Assembly: GCA_027604505.1 (NCBI GenBank)
Contig: JADIIX010000266.1
Span: 1-17,826, forward strand
From: Gonapodya sp. JEL0774
Lineage: Eukaryota; Monoblepharomycota; Monoblepharidomycetes; Monoblepharidales; Gonapodyaceae
Direction of reading: 5' to 3'
DNA: 17,826 nucleotides
Position 1 is the stretch's first letter. Every line of letters starts with the position of its first letter. The notes below the pieces were generated by a model. It was not told the origin of the DNA. It saw nothing but the letters and a program-made list of their open reading frames with translations, and ran no database searches. This document shows, piece by piece, positions 1 to 9,587 of the stretch. A program made the translations under genes and the position numbers.

Positions 1-1800
1 GAGCGGTGGGTGGAGGATGAGACTCGCGTTGTGAGTTGATCAGAGATGATGTTGACAGGGTGTGGAGAGGAACGCGAGGAAACCTCAGCACATGTCGCAG
101 AGGAAATCAGTGCTTCCATTGATCCATTTTCGGTTTTGTCCTGGTTATGTTTAGAGCAAGGGCGCTACTAATGAAGACAGACGTGTTACTGCTCGACGAA
201 CCAAGTGTGTAGGAATAGACTGTTACATATTCGAGCGTGGTCTTTTGATCATCCACACGTTTCTTCCCCACTTCCTTTTCCAGCCAACCATCTCGACCTC
301 CCAGCTACCCTGTGGCTTCTCGACTATCTCCGCAATCTGGCTTCCACCACTGTAGTTCTCGTCTCCCACGATCGCCATTTTCTGAACTCGGTCGCTGACG
401 AGATGATTCTGTTTAAAGACAAGACTCTGCGATACTACGAAGGGAATTATGACGAGTTTATAAAGCAAAGGGAGGAAGAGCTTGCGAAGAAGGTCAAGCA
501 GCAGGAGGTAGGTTATTGGGGCTTCTTTTCATACACAGTTGAGAATGAGGATAGAACGCTGCACCGTCGGACCTGCAGAACCTTGACCGGCAAAAGGAGC
601 ACATGAAGAAATCCATTGAAAAGGGTATCCAGCATGCGAAACGGACTGGCGATGATAAAGCTCTGGGTATGGTAGCAAGTCGGAAAAAGGTTTGTTCCCT
701 TGAACAGCTAAGTGTTTGTATGGCCAAGTGTGTTCTCACCACGACCTGTGCAGAAACTCGAACACTTCGGTCTCGCTAAAACCGAAACTGGCAAACACTG
801 GAAAGTTTCCGTCATGGGGTGGCGTGAAGAAGTCCAGTTTGAGGCGCGGGAACGAGACGTGCACTTCGAACTGTGGGACCCCACGCCGCCAATCAGATCG
901 ACGGGTGCGGTGCTGCAATTGAATGATGTAGGGTTCTCGTATGAGGGGAAGGGTGGAAAGATGATTTTGGAGAAGGTGACGATGGGTGTGGAGATGGGAA
1001 GTAGGATTGGGATTGTTGGGCCGAACGGGGCGGGTGCGTGTGTTGTCGTGGCATATCATTGATATCAGCACGAAGCATTTATTTTGTTGCGGTGCTTTGT
1101 CGGCAGGTAAATCTACCTTGCTGCATCTTCTCACCGGTGAGCTCAAGCCCACCTCGGGCGAAGTTCTGACGACCTCCCGACCAAAAATCGCCTATTTTTC
1201 GCAACACCACATTGATGCGCTGGGTGACATGAAGGCCATGACACCCCTTGAGTACTTTGCCGACAAGTTCAACTTCTCAAAGGAGCAAGAGGTGTGGGAT
1301 TATCTCGGCGAGTGGCAACTCGCGGGTAAAGTTGCACAGAGACGGATGGATGGATTGAGTGGGGGCGAGAAAGCCAGGGTGGTGCTCGGAACCATTATGT
1401 ATGACCATCCGCACATCATCTGTTTTGATGAGCCGAGTGAGAGGAACCACCACACTTCTACAGTTTCGAGATCGTTATTGTCTAAATAATCCTTCTAACA
1501 TCATCAGCGAACCACATGGACATCTTCTCCATCAGCGCCCTGACATCCGCGATCCAATCATTCACCGGAGGGGTGATAGTCGTATCCCACGATGTGCGAT
1601 TCCTTATGGAGACATGCACCGAGGTGTATGCTCTCCGAGAGGGCACTGCAGGTGCGCCAAGCCGGCTCGAACGTCTCGGCAAGGGTGAGGGTGTTGCAGA
1701 GGGTGTGAATAACTATCTTACCCAGGTGACGAAAAAGGTGCAGAAGGAGGCGAGGTTGCGTGAGAAAGAGCGTTCGAAGTCCGCTAATCGATCGAGCTAA
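1..1800 (+). CDS. ABC-F family ATPase, 3' part (5' end outside the window)
   Basis: ABC-F proteins are soluble twin-ATPase proteins without membrane domains that act on ribosomes or in ribosome assembly. Joining 1-30, 155-204, 284-507, 555-689, 754-1033, 1107-1436 and 1508-1800 gives 446 in-frame residues ending at TAA. The fragment opens inside the first ATPase signature (SGGW), followed by Walker B LLLDEPTNHLD (about residues 21-31), the H-loop SHD (54-56) and a Lys/Glu-rich linker (about 80-146). The second ATPase domain has Walker A GPNGAGKST (235-243), Q-loop YFSQ (Q272), signature LSGGEK (323-328), Walker B FDEPTNHMD (346-354) and H-loop SHD (376-378), then a basic tail. Catalytic residues of domain 2 are intact. 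Introns are 124, 79, 47, 64, 73 and 71 nt; one splits Walker A and two split the DEPTNH motifs. The family call is firm. The subfamily (Arb1, Gcn20 or another) was not resolved, and the first Walker A lies upstream. Confidence 0.93.
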
Positions 1801-2109
1801 AACAGTTGAGCTTTTAGCACTGTTCTGTTTTCTTTATCGTATTTTATGAGAGCAATTTTTGAGAACAAGGTGGATTTCCAGTGATGATTGACGGATGTCC
1901 CCGAAGTTGTTGGGCAGAAAGCATTCATAGTGATGCGTGTATAGCACGGTTTCTCTGGCATGGAGGATATTGTGTTCAAAATTGGTTACATATCTATTTG
2001 AATAGCAGTGATAATGTTGCGTCGTCTGCCCGTTGTTTGTGTTCCCAGCATATGAGCCGTGGTCCTGTGGTGCGTGACCCACAGACACATGGCGCACCAT
2101 TTTGAAACA
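1801..2109. other. Convergent intergenic region between ABC-F and SDR genes
   Basis: About 310 bases lie between two stop codons that face each other. The AT-rich stretch just after 1800 is the likely 3' end region of the ABC-F transcript. No canonical AATAAA signal, RNA gene or repeat was recognised. Confidence 0.5.
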
Positions 2110-3990
2110 CTACAACTTCACGCCATCTGTTCCCAGCTCCCCTACTCCTGCGACACCCCTCATGTACTCCCAGACCCCCTTCATCACGTCTTCCCCTTGC
2201 TGCCCTTGCTCCTTCAACCCCTTTTGCCACTTAGCTCCCTCCACCTTCTCTGCTGTGGGTCCTTGGATAAGCGCACCATTTGGTATATCTGAAGGGGAAG
2301 ATGTAAGAACATAGACAACAGATTTAGCATAAATCTCGGGTGTGGTTGCGCCGAGAAGGGGAATGTACGGGAGAAAAGGGCGGGCACTGATATAATGACA
2401 AGAAAGTGACATGGAAGCAGGCGCGGTTCATGAGATGTGAAACTGGTGCGAAAAAGAGAAGAAGAGTCGATTGGTCTCACAGGTTGTAGAGTTGTGGTAA
2501 GGGGAATGGCAATCCGATATTGGTGGGCGAGTCAGTGGTGATAAAGCCTAGGATTTGATATAGCGTGAAGTTGGATGATGAACTTCGCACATGGTACTAC
2601 CTGCCACCAAACCGTCCAACTCACCAGGAAAAGCGTGTATGTACCTCACACCGTCCTTCCCCTGCCGTCTCGCCCACTCCACTGCAACAACATCGTTCAC
2701 TTGACTCGCCACATTCGCTGCCGCCAGGGTCCCAAAAGCCCCGGACTTTTTCAGCTGCAAGTCCGTTACATCAGGCGCCTTGAAGCCGTTGCCGGCACCC
2801 GAGACATTGAGAATGACCCCAGGGGGAGTGGCGCGGCGGAGGTAAGGGAAGAGGAGGTGGGGAAGTGCGAAGCTGGAGGAAGGTGGTGGGTGGCAAGGGG
2901 AGAGTGAAGTGGGGGCGAGCACGCCAAGAGGTGCAGGCTACATCTCAAAAAATTCGCGACGAGATTGAGCACTCTTCGGCAGGCAAGGCTCGTTTCCATT
3001 CAATTTTCAACTTCCAATTCCAGACCCTTGGTAGCTGTGCGCTGACTGTGGAGTTCTCGTTTGCTATTTCGGAATCCATTGACGACGCTCTTCCACTCAC
3101 CGACTCCCCACATTAGTCATAAACGAACTCTCATTCCCTTCTGCCGTCATCTTGGGTCCCCTAATCGCCAACCCTCCGGCACAGAGCACCATATAATGGA
3201 GTCCATCTCTCTCGACACTACCTCCGTTCGCTTGGGGAACTTTATCGGCAAGGGTACGACATTCGGACAGAAGAGATGTGTCTGTGGGGAGGAACGCGAT
3301 GTGAGGTGATGTGGAGGACTTGGTAGACGTTATCTCCGCCAGGCGGATGACATTCGCTGCACGTTCCGGGTTGCGACCAGCAATGATGACGTTGGAGCCT
3401 GGGTAAGATTAGACATATCAGTTTAATGAGCGCACGAGGCAAGAGAGGTAATTCTTGGGGTTGAATCCCGTGACGATGCACAATCTCCTGCCGAAGTCGC
3501 TCCACAACCTGCCACGCCATACCCCTTGCAGCGCTTCCGTTACAGCACACATTCGATCTTCTCAAATTAATTTCATACCAGCAAAATGAGACCAGGCCAT
3601 CTAAAGTGCGTAACTGTAGCCCAACAGATATCCGTGCCACTCTCCCATTCGCCGAGGTTCCCTCTCCAGTCGTCAGACTAGCACTTCAAGTCCATTACAG
3701 TGAGAAAACCTCCCGCCATGACGCGAGCTGGAACTGCCGATGGCAAAACTTCTTCAAGCCGAGCGTGGTACGTGCAAAGGTCATCAGTCCTTTCCCAAAC
3801 GAATTCAATTCCCCCTTGGCGAATCGTGCCACAACTCTACTTGAGCAATTCAGGCATAGAACAAACCTCTAGAGTACAGCAGCAAAGCAACAGCCGCGCC
3901 AATGCCCTGTGTTCCACCGACAACCAGCGCGTTTCTTCCAGTCAAATCAAGAGTTCCGGTTGCGCCTGCAATGTGGGCAAGAGATGGCAT
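2110..3990 (-). CDS. Short-chain dehydrogenase/reductase (SDR)-like protein, atypical active site
   Basis: The protein is a predicted NAD(P)-binding oxidoreductase of the Rossmann-fold SDR superfamily; its substrate is unknown. Exons on the minus strand are 3990-3867, 3398-3101, 2872-2625, 2547-2481 and 2386-2110. All phases match and give 337 residues. The cofactor motif is VVGGTQGIG (residues 23-31), followed by the beta2 strand NVIIAGRN (44-51), a CAGG motif in place of NAG, the beta5 strand GVILNVSGAG with the expected Ser165, and HAFPGF near the end of the core (220-225). The usual Tyr-x3-Lys pair is absent: there is no Tyr between residues 151 and 219. The start ATG at 3990 places the glycine motif at the normal distance from the N-terminus. 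Introns of 468, 228, 77 and 94 nt separate the exons; the first two are far longer than most in the window. The gene is divergent from the F-box-like gene. The fold is well supported, but enzymatic activity is doubtful. Confidence 0.88.
3399..3866 (-). other. Unusually long intron 1 of the SDR gene
   Basis: On the minus strand the intron begins with GTTTGT after codon SRG and ends with TTACCCAG before the exon that reads SNVIIAGRN. Both flanks keep phase 1. At 468 nt it is about six times the common intron length here. A stop-free stretch inside it (about 3430-3560, minus strand, reading AWQVVERLRQEIVHRHG) does not match the SDR fold and has no clear role. Confidence 0.75.
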
Positions 3991-4891
3991 TGCGTGGAGG
4001 ATGTGAATAAGTGGACTAGTGTGCGGGGTATATGAAGGGAGTGACGAGCAAAACGGCTGGCGATGAATGGGAAGAATTGGATCGGAGGCGCTTGAACCTG
4101 TGGACCCGCGATGAAACTTTGCGCAGTATCCTACAGTAATTGATTACGAATTCGGAAGAGAATCAGACGCGAAAGATGGAATGACAACGAAACGCAGGTT
4201 TAAAAGAATAGTTTTGCTCTTCTTGAGATGGAGCCTGGAGGGAACCCAGTGCGACGATTTGGATACTGAGGACGTTTACACAGTCATTATAAAGATCTAC
4301 TAAACAAATTACTTCCACAGATAGCTGGCTGCTCCCACTCTCACCCTTTCGCATTCTTTGCCGGCTTCTTTGACTGGATGTCTCCTTGGATGTGTCAAGT
4401 ACTAGTGTGAATTTTGCATTTTTACTCCGTTTTCCCAACACGCAGCTCCACAAATGCTGTTACGTTTCATCTGCATGGGCGCAGATTGGTACTTCAATCC
4501 GTTTGCTGCATGAACTGCCTAGCAGTGCACGTAAACTCTCACCGTTGTCGCCAGCATAGTGTTCGAACTTCGTGCAAGCCCGGCTTTCCTGAATCCTGCC
4601 CTCGCACAACGAACCCCACCAGCGTCGCTCCTAATATCACATATTCTGAACAGAAGATAATGAACGATTCTGGCCATACTCTACTGTATTATGTAAGAGT
4701 CTGTTCAGAACGTGCATACAACTCTGACCCGACTCGGCTCCACCGAGAATCCGTTCATATTCTGGATTCTCAGTTCTGCGGCGTTCTCCGGACTGAGACT
4801 CTCAGATCGCACTTAAAATCAACAGCCGTGTAGCAACAGTTCCTTCTCACCGCTACTTTGCACCCATCCACACTCATGGCACGGGCCACCT
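3991..4891. other. Intergenic region upstream of the divergent SDR and F-box-like genes
   Basis: This region of about 900 bases should contain the promoters of the minus-strand SDR gene and the plus-strand F-box-like gene. Open frames at 4163-4453 (minus) and 4414-4833 (plus) show no recognisable motif and are probably chance. The part from 4640 to 4810 is rich in short inverted repeats built around TTCTGAACAGA. A possible small 5' exon with a good GTAAGA donor starts at ATG 4660 and ends at 4692, but it could not be joined in phase to the F-box frame. Confidence 0.5.
4644..4710. repeat. Perfect 11-bp inverted repeat
   Basis: TTCTGAACAGA at 4644-4654 is the exact reverse complement of TCTGTTCAGAA at 4700-4710, with 45 bases between. 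Neither arm extends further. It lies in the region upstream of both divergent genes. It could be a binding site pair, a weak hairpin or chance. Confidence 0.6.
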
Positions 4892-6178
4892 TCGATCGAC
4901 AGCCTCCCAATCGAATCAACTGAGATTATCCTCGGTTATCTATCAACGCAAGAAACCCTGTTCGGCTTGGCGTCAACGTAACAATTGTTTCCTGTGGGAT
5001 CGAAACAGGGGCCAAGCAATAACACTCACGAAACACTCTCGGTTTGATAACCCAGACCGTGTTCATGGCTGGCTGGTGTTTCTTCACGTGGAGCTGGATT
5101 GCCGGTATGGAGGTTGTCAGTATGATGGCGCACAGTTTGTCGGCCCCGGCTTTGATGCCGCCGCACGAACTGCGATTTTGGAGTGGAATGCTCTTCTCCG
5201 TGGATTTCATATTATCTACGCAGCTCTCTCAATCCAGAATAGGTCTGGAGCACTGTCACCGAGCAACTTGTGGTCTCTCGTCAATCACACCCAACCACTC
5301 AGAACACAGTCGCCTATCCATAACTTACAATCTCTGATAACATTTTCTGTCGCTGGAAATTTACAGTGGATGGTCCTCAGTGCGAGGACTATCGAATTGA
5401 TGGGGTCACCAGCTTGGATAATCAGACTTGGGAGGCCACCCGTCAGATGCTCCCTTCTCTCAATGGTTTTGTAGCGAAACGTTTTCCAGCAACTCAATTG
5501 GCATGGGCAGAACGACTAGATGTGGACCGCTCTAGTCAAATGGGCCTTAATGCTTTGAATCTCTTCCCCCGAGGGTCCAGAGTCGAGTATGACAAATTGG
5601 GACCCCGCAGCCTTCTCCATGGTCCAATGCAGCACCAGCTACCTCTTGAACCGGTCCCAATTGTGGAGTATCTGGGTGTCGATCTTGTCCTTCCCCGCGC
5701 TGGGTCTGTGCAGTGACTAGCCCCCCTCGGTTCTGCTTTAAGAGTGCGACTCCCAAACCTCCGGACAATCAAAGTTGCCATGTCAGTAGCGGCCTATAGT
5801 AGAGGCATCCGCGAACTCTCACAGCACATTGGAGCGTTCCTTAACGATTTGCGCGTGAGAGTCACATCAGTCATCTTTGACTTCCCAGACTCTCGCGGGC
5901 GTCCTGATGTGCAAGCAGCGACACCAATCTTGCTTGATCGAGTGACACAGATATGCGGAGTAACGAAGACCAAGACCACTACTCCCCATGTAGTTCACCA
6001 CCCATGGCGCACCTTTGGTCAGAGGGATGTGTCCACCAGATTCAGGTCACAGAGTGAACAGAGCTACGGGGGTGGCTGTTCTGTGACATTTCCAGTAGTG
6101 CACGATTGTCATCATGATGTGTATTGTGTAATCAAGATGGCCAAAGAACAATCGTTTTCCAGAGGTTTCCTCTCCTGA
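4892..6178 (+). CDS. F-box-like protein gene, exon structure unresolved
   Basis: F-box proteins recruit targets to SCF ubiquitin ligases. The evidence is an N-terminal stretch at 4901-4977 reading SLPIESTEIILGYLS and then TQETLFGLAST, which fits the F-box helix pattern LPxEixxxIlxyL...lxxlasT. A later in-frame region, 5369-5675 joined to 5721-6178 across a plausible 45-nt intron (5676-5720), reads as an LRR-like globular protein, for example RLPNLRTIKV at 5744-5773. That intron removes an in-frame TGA at 5714. The middle is uncertain. Donors after the F-box at 4972 and 4978 are both phase 2 and do not join in frame to the most protein-like frame at 5055-5240; a route through 5121-5242 does keep phase but reads less convincingly. 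No in-frame ATG precedes the F-box, so either a 5' exon is missed or the gene is decaying. The C-terminal end at 6178 is also tentative. Confidence 0.45.
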
Positions 6179-6363
6179 ATTTTGAGTGCAATTGTTTGTG
6201 GCTCTATGCTTGCAGAGTTGGGGCGTGAAATGGGTTTGATTACTACGGGTATATGTACAATGCTGGATGCACAGTACCTGCAGAAAATCTACTACTCTAT
6301 TTTCAACAAAGATAATAACAACTCTGTCACCAGTTTCCCTCTCTTCCTTCTTTGAACGACCCC

Positions 6364-7540
6364 TTAATGCACGTCGCACATGCCTTTCCTGCCCCCAACA
6401 ACAAACCCCAACAGTTTTGCTCCTATAAATACATCGTCCACCTGCTTAGTCAGCTGTGCTTGGATGTTCTTGGTCCAGGTGGCGCTGAATACTGCTGGTG
6501 TGGTTACGTACGTTCGGTACTCGAGGATGGCAGAGATGTCTAGGTACGAGGAGGAGGTTCGTGGAAGGGGTACCATTCAAGTATCCCGCCAGGTATCATA
6601 AATGCGCATTTGAATGGTTTACCTTGCGCAATCATCTCCGGATGCCCCTGTACGGAGAGGCATCGATCATCGAGCACTTGCCCTTGGTTTGGAGCACGAG
6701 AGTTGGAGAGAATAATGCAAAAATTTGGTGGAGTGATTTTGACATGGTCCTTGAGATGTTTGGAGGTGGTGTAAGCTGCAAGCAGGATTCTGATGATTGA
6801 GAAAAAGAAACCGAACCTGATGTGACAGCATCATCGCAACACTCTCCCTCCCCCACAACTCTTTTCCTTCTCCTACCGCCTCTACCTGTGTCCAACCAAC
6901 TTCCCACCCGTCTTCCATCCTTCCCACTTTCCCACCAAACGCTTCTGCAATAACTTGATGGCCGAAACACACGCCTACGAATCGAATTGCGTCGATGTGA
7001 TCCCGAATAAACTGCTTCAACGCCACAATCCACGGATCAAGGTCAAAAGCATTGGCCTTTGAGCCGCTGATGAGGATCGCAGAGTAATTGGATAATTGGT
7101 CGGCGGAAGGGAGTTGTCCTAGGAATGCGTCGAATCTGTCGAAGGAGAGGCGGAGATTGAGGTGGGCGAGGTGTCTTTTGTTCGCAGCAAGGAGGAGCCG
7201 TGGGAACCTTCGCGTTCATTGTTGTGTGCAGTCCGTTCGGGACAGGTCGGTGTATGTATGTACCCTGCGGCGGCCCGCAACCGTGAAAGACCACTTACCA
7301 GTCCATCTGGTCCCCCATCCGAGCTTTGTGCCACTCTGTCAGTCCATCACACACGAGAACTGCGATTCGGACATCGGTTGGGGCGGCTGCCTCTATGGGT
7401 AAAGATGCCCCGAAGGCGGATGAAGTTTGCGTCGTGATCGAGGCGGACGGGTGAGGAGTTTCGGTCAACGTTGGGGCAGAAATGGAAGATGCATCCAGAG
7501 GTGGTGTCGTTTGCGGGGCCGATAAGTCTTGAGCGGGCAT
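6364..7540 (-). CDS. Class I glutamine amidotransferase-like protein
   Basis: This domain hydrolyses glutamine to release ammonia or acts on related gamma-glutamyl compounds. Stand-alone fungal members are mostly uncharacterised and resemble the glutaminase domain of GMP synthase. Minus-strand exons 7540-7299, 7207-6817, 6749-6623 and 6539-6364 join in phase to give 311 residues. Core signatures in order are the beta1 strand VRIAVLVCDG, the oxyanion segment AILISGSKA (124-132), the nucleophile elbow GVCFGHQ with Cys161, LSHQDHV (208-214), and QGHPE with His247 and Glu249. The Cys-His-Glu triad is therefore complete. Introns are 91, 67 and 83 nt. The chosen ATG gives an N-terminal extension of about 55 residues, rich in Ser, Thr, Pro and Ala, before the domain; a start further inside cannot be excluded, but no other Met precedes beta1. 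The gene converges on the F-box-like gene with about 185 bases between stops. Confidence 0.9.
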
Positions 7541-8792
7541 CGGATGACGGAATCGAATTATGTTGCACTGCAGAAACGATCAGAACAACCGCCCAACAAC
7601 TCAACGCACCCAGCCCGCGTTGAGCGTCCATTAAATTATCCATATTTTCAAGTACCCTAGCTTTTCTACATAAGATGTAGCCAATAAGTTCAATGACAAG
7701 CGAACATCATGCCCATTTCTATCCAGTCTAACATGAAGAAGTTCTCTAAGGTTAGTGAGTGAGGAAAAGTGACGGGTGGAGCCTCGACAACGATTTCAGC
7801 AAGATCCACCTAGTTTTTGTTGATTGGAGAGGGGTGCAGCAAAATGGTGGCCGGGAACCTGGAGATTATGGCCCTGTGCTTGAATCATGCACTCTTGGCG
7901 ACCCGCGTCCGCTAAATCCACGACCACACTCCGCACCTCTGCATCAACATTAACGCTATGTATTGCTTTAGCTCTTCGTTGATCGCCACAGGATACAGAT
8001 CATAGCTGCAACACTTTAGCTTCAAACTCCGGTGCGTCTGAATCGGCTTCTACCCCAACGGTCCCGCGACCTCACCGCCCATTGCTCTCGTACAGTTTGG
8101 GTGAAAGCACACGTTCTCTAACACATTTTATGGTTGTTGTGGCCTTGGATGAGGACAGCCGAGGCATCCTCAAACACACACCTCCCACCAACCGAGGTTT
8201 TTCCATCAACAACCCGGTCAAAAACTGATGCCCCCCGCACCCAAGCCCAAAATTGACTACTATGATCAACCAAAGGTGTCTAGAGCTTTGCCGCCATAAA
8301 CAGGGGGGACATAATCATGACTGAGGAGTTCGCGCCATGAAGGGACTCTACACCGACGGGCAGCAGATGGGACACGCTCAAAGCTTGAAAAGTGATGGAT
8401 ATCATGGAGGACGCGAGTGCCAGCCTAGAGACCTTTCCTCTGGGCCGTCCGTTTTGAGGAACCAGGGAGCGTCGCTTTGCAACAGAAGTTTCCTTAGGAG
8501 TGGGACAATGCACGCTCTTTCCAACAAGCGGCTCGCTTTCGACGATATTATCGTTTTGCTCAAATGAGGGTTTGTGCACTGCGATTGGACAGGGGCTGTC
8601 CTATAAAAATGAGAGTCTGCCAGATGCGGCAAGGGAGACGGTGTAAAGTACTGGAGACGCTTCGCTTCTCAAATTGGCCATGTGACCACTTTACCACAAC
8701 ACCTCAGTGGACTCTTGCGGTTTTCTTTCCACAGTTTTTGTTCTGTCTTTGCTAGTTCTCAAGCCTCAATGCTCTCCATCCTGACATCCTAG
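7541..8792. other. Region without a confident gene, upstream of the SAP30-like exon
   Basis: Open frames here (7759-7953 plus, 8072-8269 minus, 8280-8579 minus, 8337-8567 plus) show no recognisable motif and overlap one another. The region must hold the promoter of the amidotransferase gene and the 5' exons of the SAP30-like gene. Two candidate 5' exons are noted. One starts at ATG 8228 (MPPAPKPKIDYYDQPK, then a GTGTCT donor). The other starts at ATG 8609 and ends at 8647 (MRVCQMRQGRRCK, then a GTACTG donor), and joins in phase 0 to 8793. Neither is proven. Confidence 0.4.
8584..8608 (+). promoter_or_regulatory. Possible CCAAT (inverted) and TATA-like elements
   Basis: ATTGG at 8584-8588 is followed by TATAAAA at 8602-8608, about 190 bases before the SAP30-like domain exon. 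The spacing is compatible with a compact promoter, but ATG 8609 abuts the TATA sequence. Thus if the promoter is real, that ATG would not be in the transcript. This is a sequence match only. Confidence 0.2.
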
Positions 8793-9587
8793 GTCGACTT
8801 CACCCTCCTTCCAGACACATCACTCCGTCGATATCGACGCGCCCACCGCCTTCTCGGTCTACCACCGGACGCCCCGAAAGAGGACCTTGCACGTGAAGCC
8901 GCTCGACATTTCGCGTCACAGACGGTCGACGAAAAGGACTCAATAGTCCACTTTGTGTACTGGGTGAGGAACCGAGGTGAGTGGTAGATGATGACATACT
9001 GCCAAAGTGGCGCGTGGGAGGGAGCAGGAACTGTCTGGTGAACGGCGGTAAAGCTGGAAAGGGAATCTTAGCAGAGAACTCTGGGTCCTGGTGGAGTTGG
9101 TGGCTGAGTGTTTTTGAGTACGCTATCTGCAGTCATCGCGCTACTACAAGCACATTAAGTAGCTATGTCTACAACGGGATGGTGGAATGGAACGGTCCGA
9201 GTGATGGTGGATTCTAACTTTGACGGAAATATGGTGGCAGCTCCGCTGACCAGAATCAGCGCTCACGTCGTGAACGGAGGAACTGAAAAAAAAGAACTAG
9301 GAAAGCAAAGCTCCCCATCCTGCTGTATCTCCTTACCACCCTTGCCTGCTCCTATTCACTACCCCTCCCTTCCAGACCGTGTCCTGAAACTCCCCCCGAC
9401 ACTCCCCAACGATCCTTACCCCGATTCCACTCCCTCCACCAATGCCAACGTGGTCTCTTTACATTCTTCCTCCTCCTCTGTGGTGGCACCGAACCAGACC
9501 GCCGCTTCAGTCGCTGAGGACCCTGTATCGAGTGCAGACAAGGGAAAGGCGGTGGAGAGCGGGGCTCACTCGTTTCAAACTCGATAG
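8793..9587 (+). CDS. SAP30-like protein: Sin3-binding domain and Ser/Pro-rich tail (5' exons not found)
   Basis: SAP30 bridges Sin3 to class I histone deacetylases in a nuclear co-repressor complex. The exon at 8793-8976 encodes the Sin3-binding domain: it starts VDFTLLPDTSLRRYRRAHRL, continues through a helix with EAARHFASQTVDEKD, and ends IVHFVYWVRNR. These match the family pattern of a Tyr-Arg-Arg helix, an RHF motif, (V/D)DEKD and a final F-(I/V)-Y helix. A TAG stop lies directly upstream in this frame (8790-8792) and forms the end of an intron acceptor, so at least one 5' exon exists. A 399-nt intron (8977-9375, GTGAGT...TTCCAG) leads in phase to 9376-9587, which reads DRVLKLPPTLP and then a low-complexity Ser/Thr/Ala-rich tail to TAG. 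The DRVLKLP continuation is a natural extension of the domain. The intron is long enough to hide another small exon. Confidence 0.82.

Noticed and set aside
3440-3480. tRNA T-loop-like GGGTTGAATCCC
   Set aside because: The T-loop consensus GTTCRA is not met and no cloverleaf could be built around it; it lies inside an SDR intron.
3700-4035. 111-residue plus-strand open frame
   Set aside because: It is antisense to SDR exon 1 and intron 1, with no protein-like features.
6422-6431. TATA-like CTATAAATAC
   Set aside because: It lies inside the last coding exon of the amidotransferase gene.
7575-7643. Signal-peptide-like start (MDAQRGLGALSCWAVVLIVSA) upstream of the amidotransferase on the minus strand
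   Set aside because: It is in another frame from the enzyme, with no suitable donor to join it, and hydrophobic stretches of this size arise by chance.
8280-8579. 99-residue open frame on the minus strand
   Set aside because: No recognisable motif; an equally long plus-strand frame overlaps it, so neither is supported.
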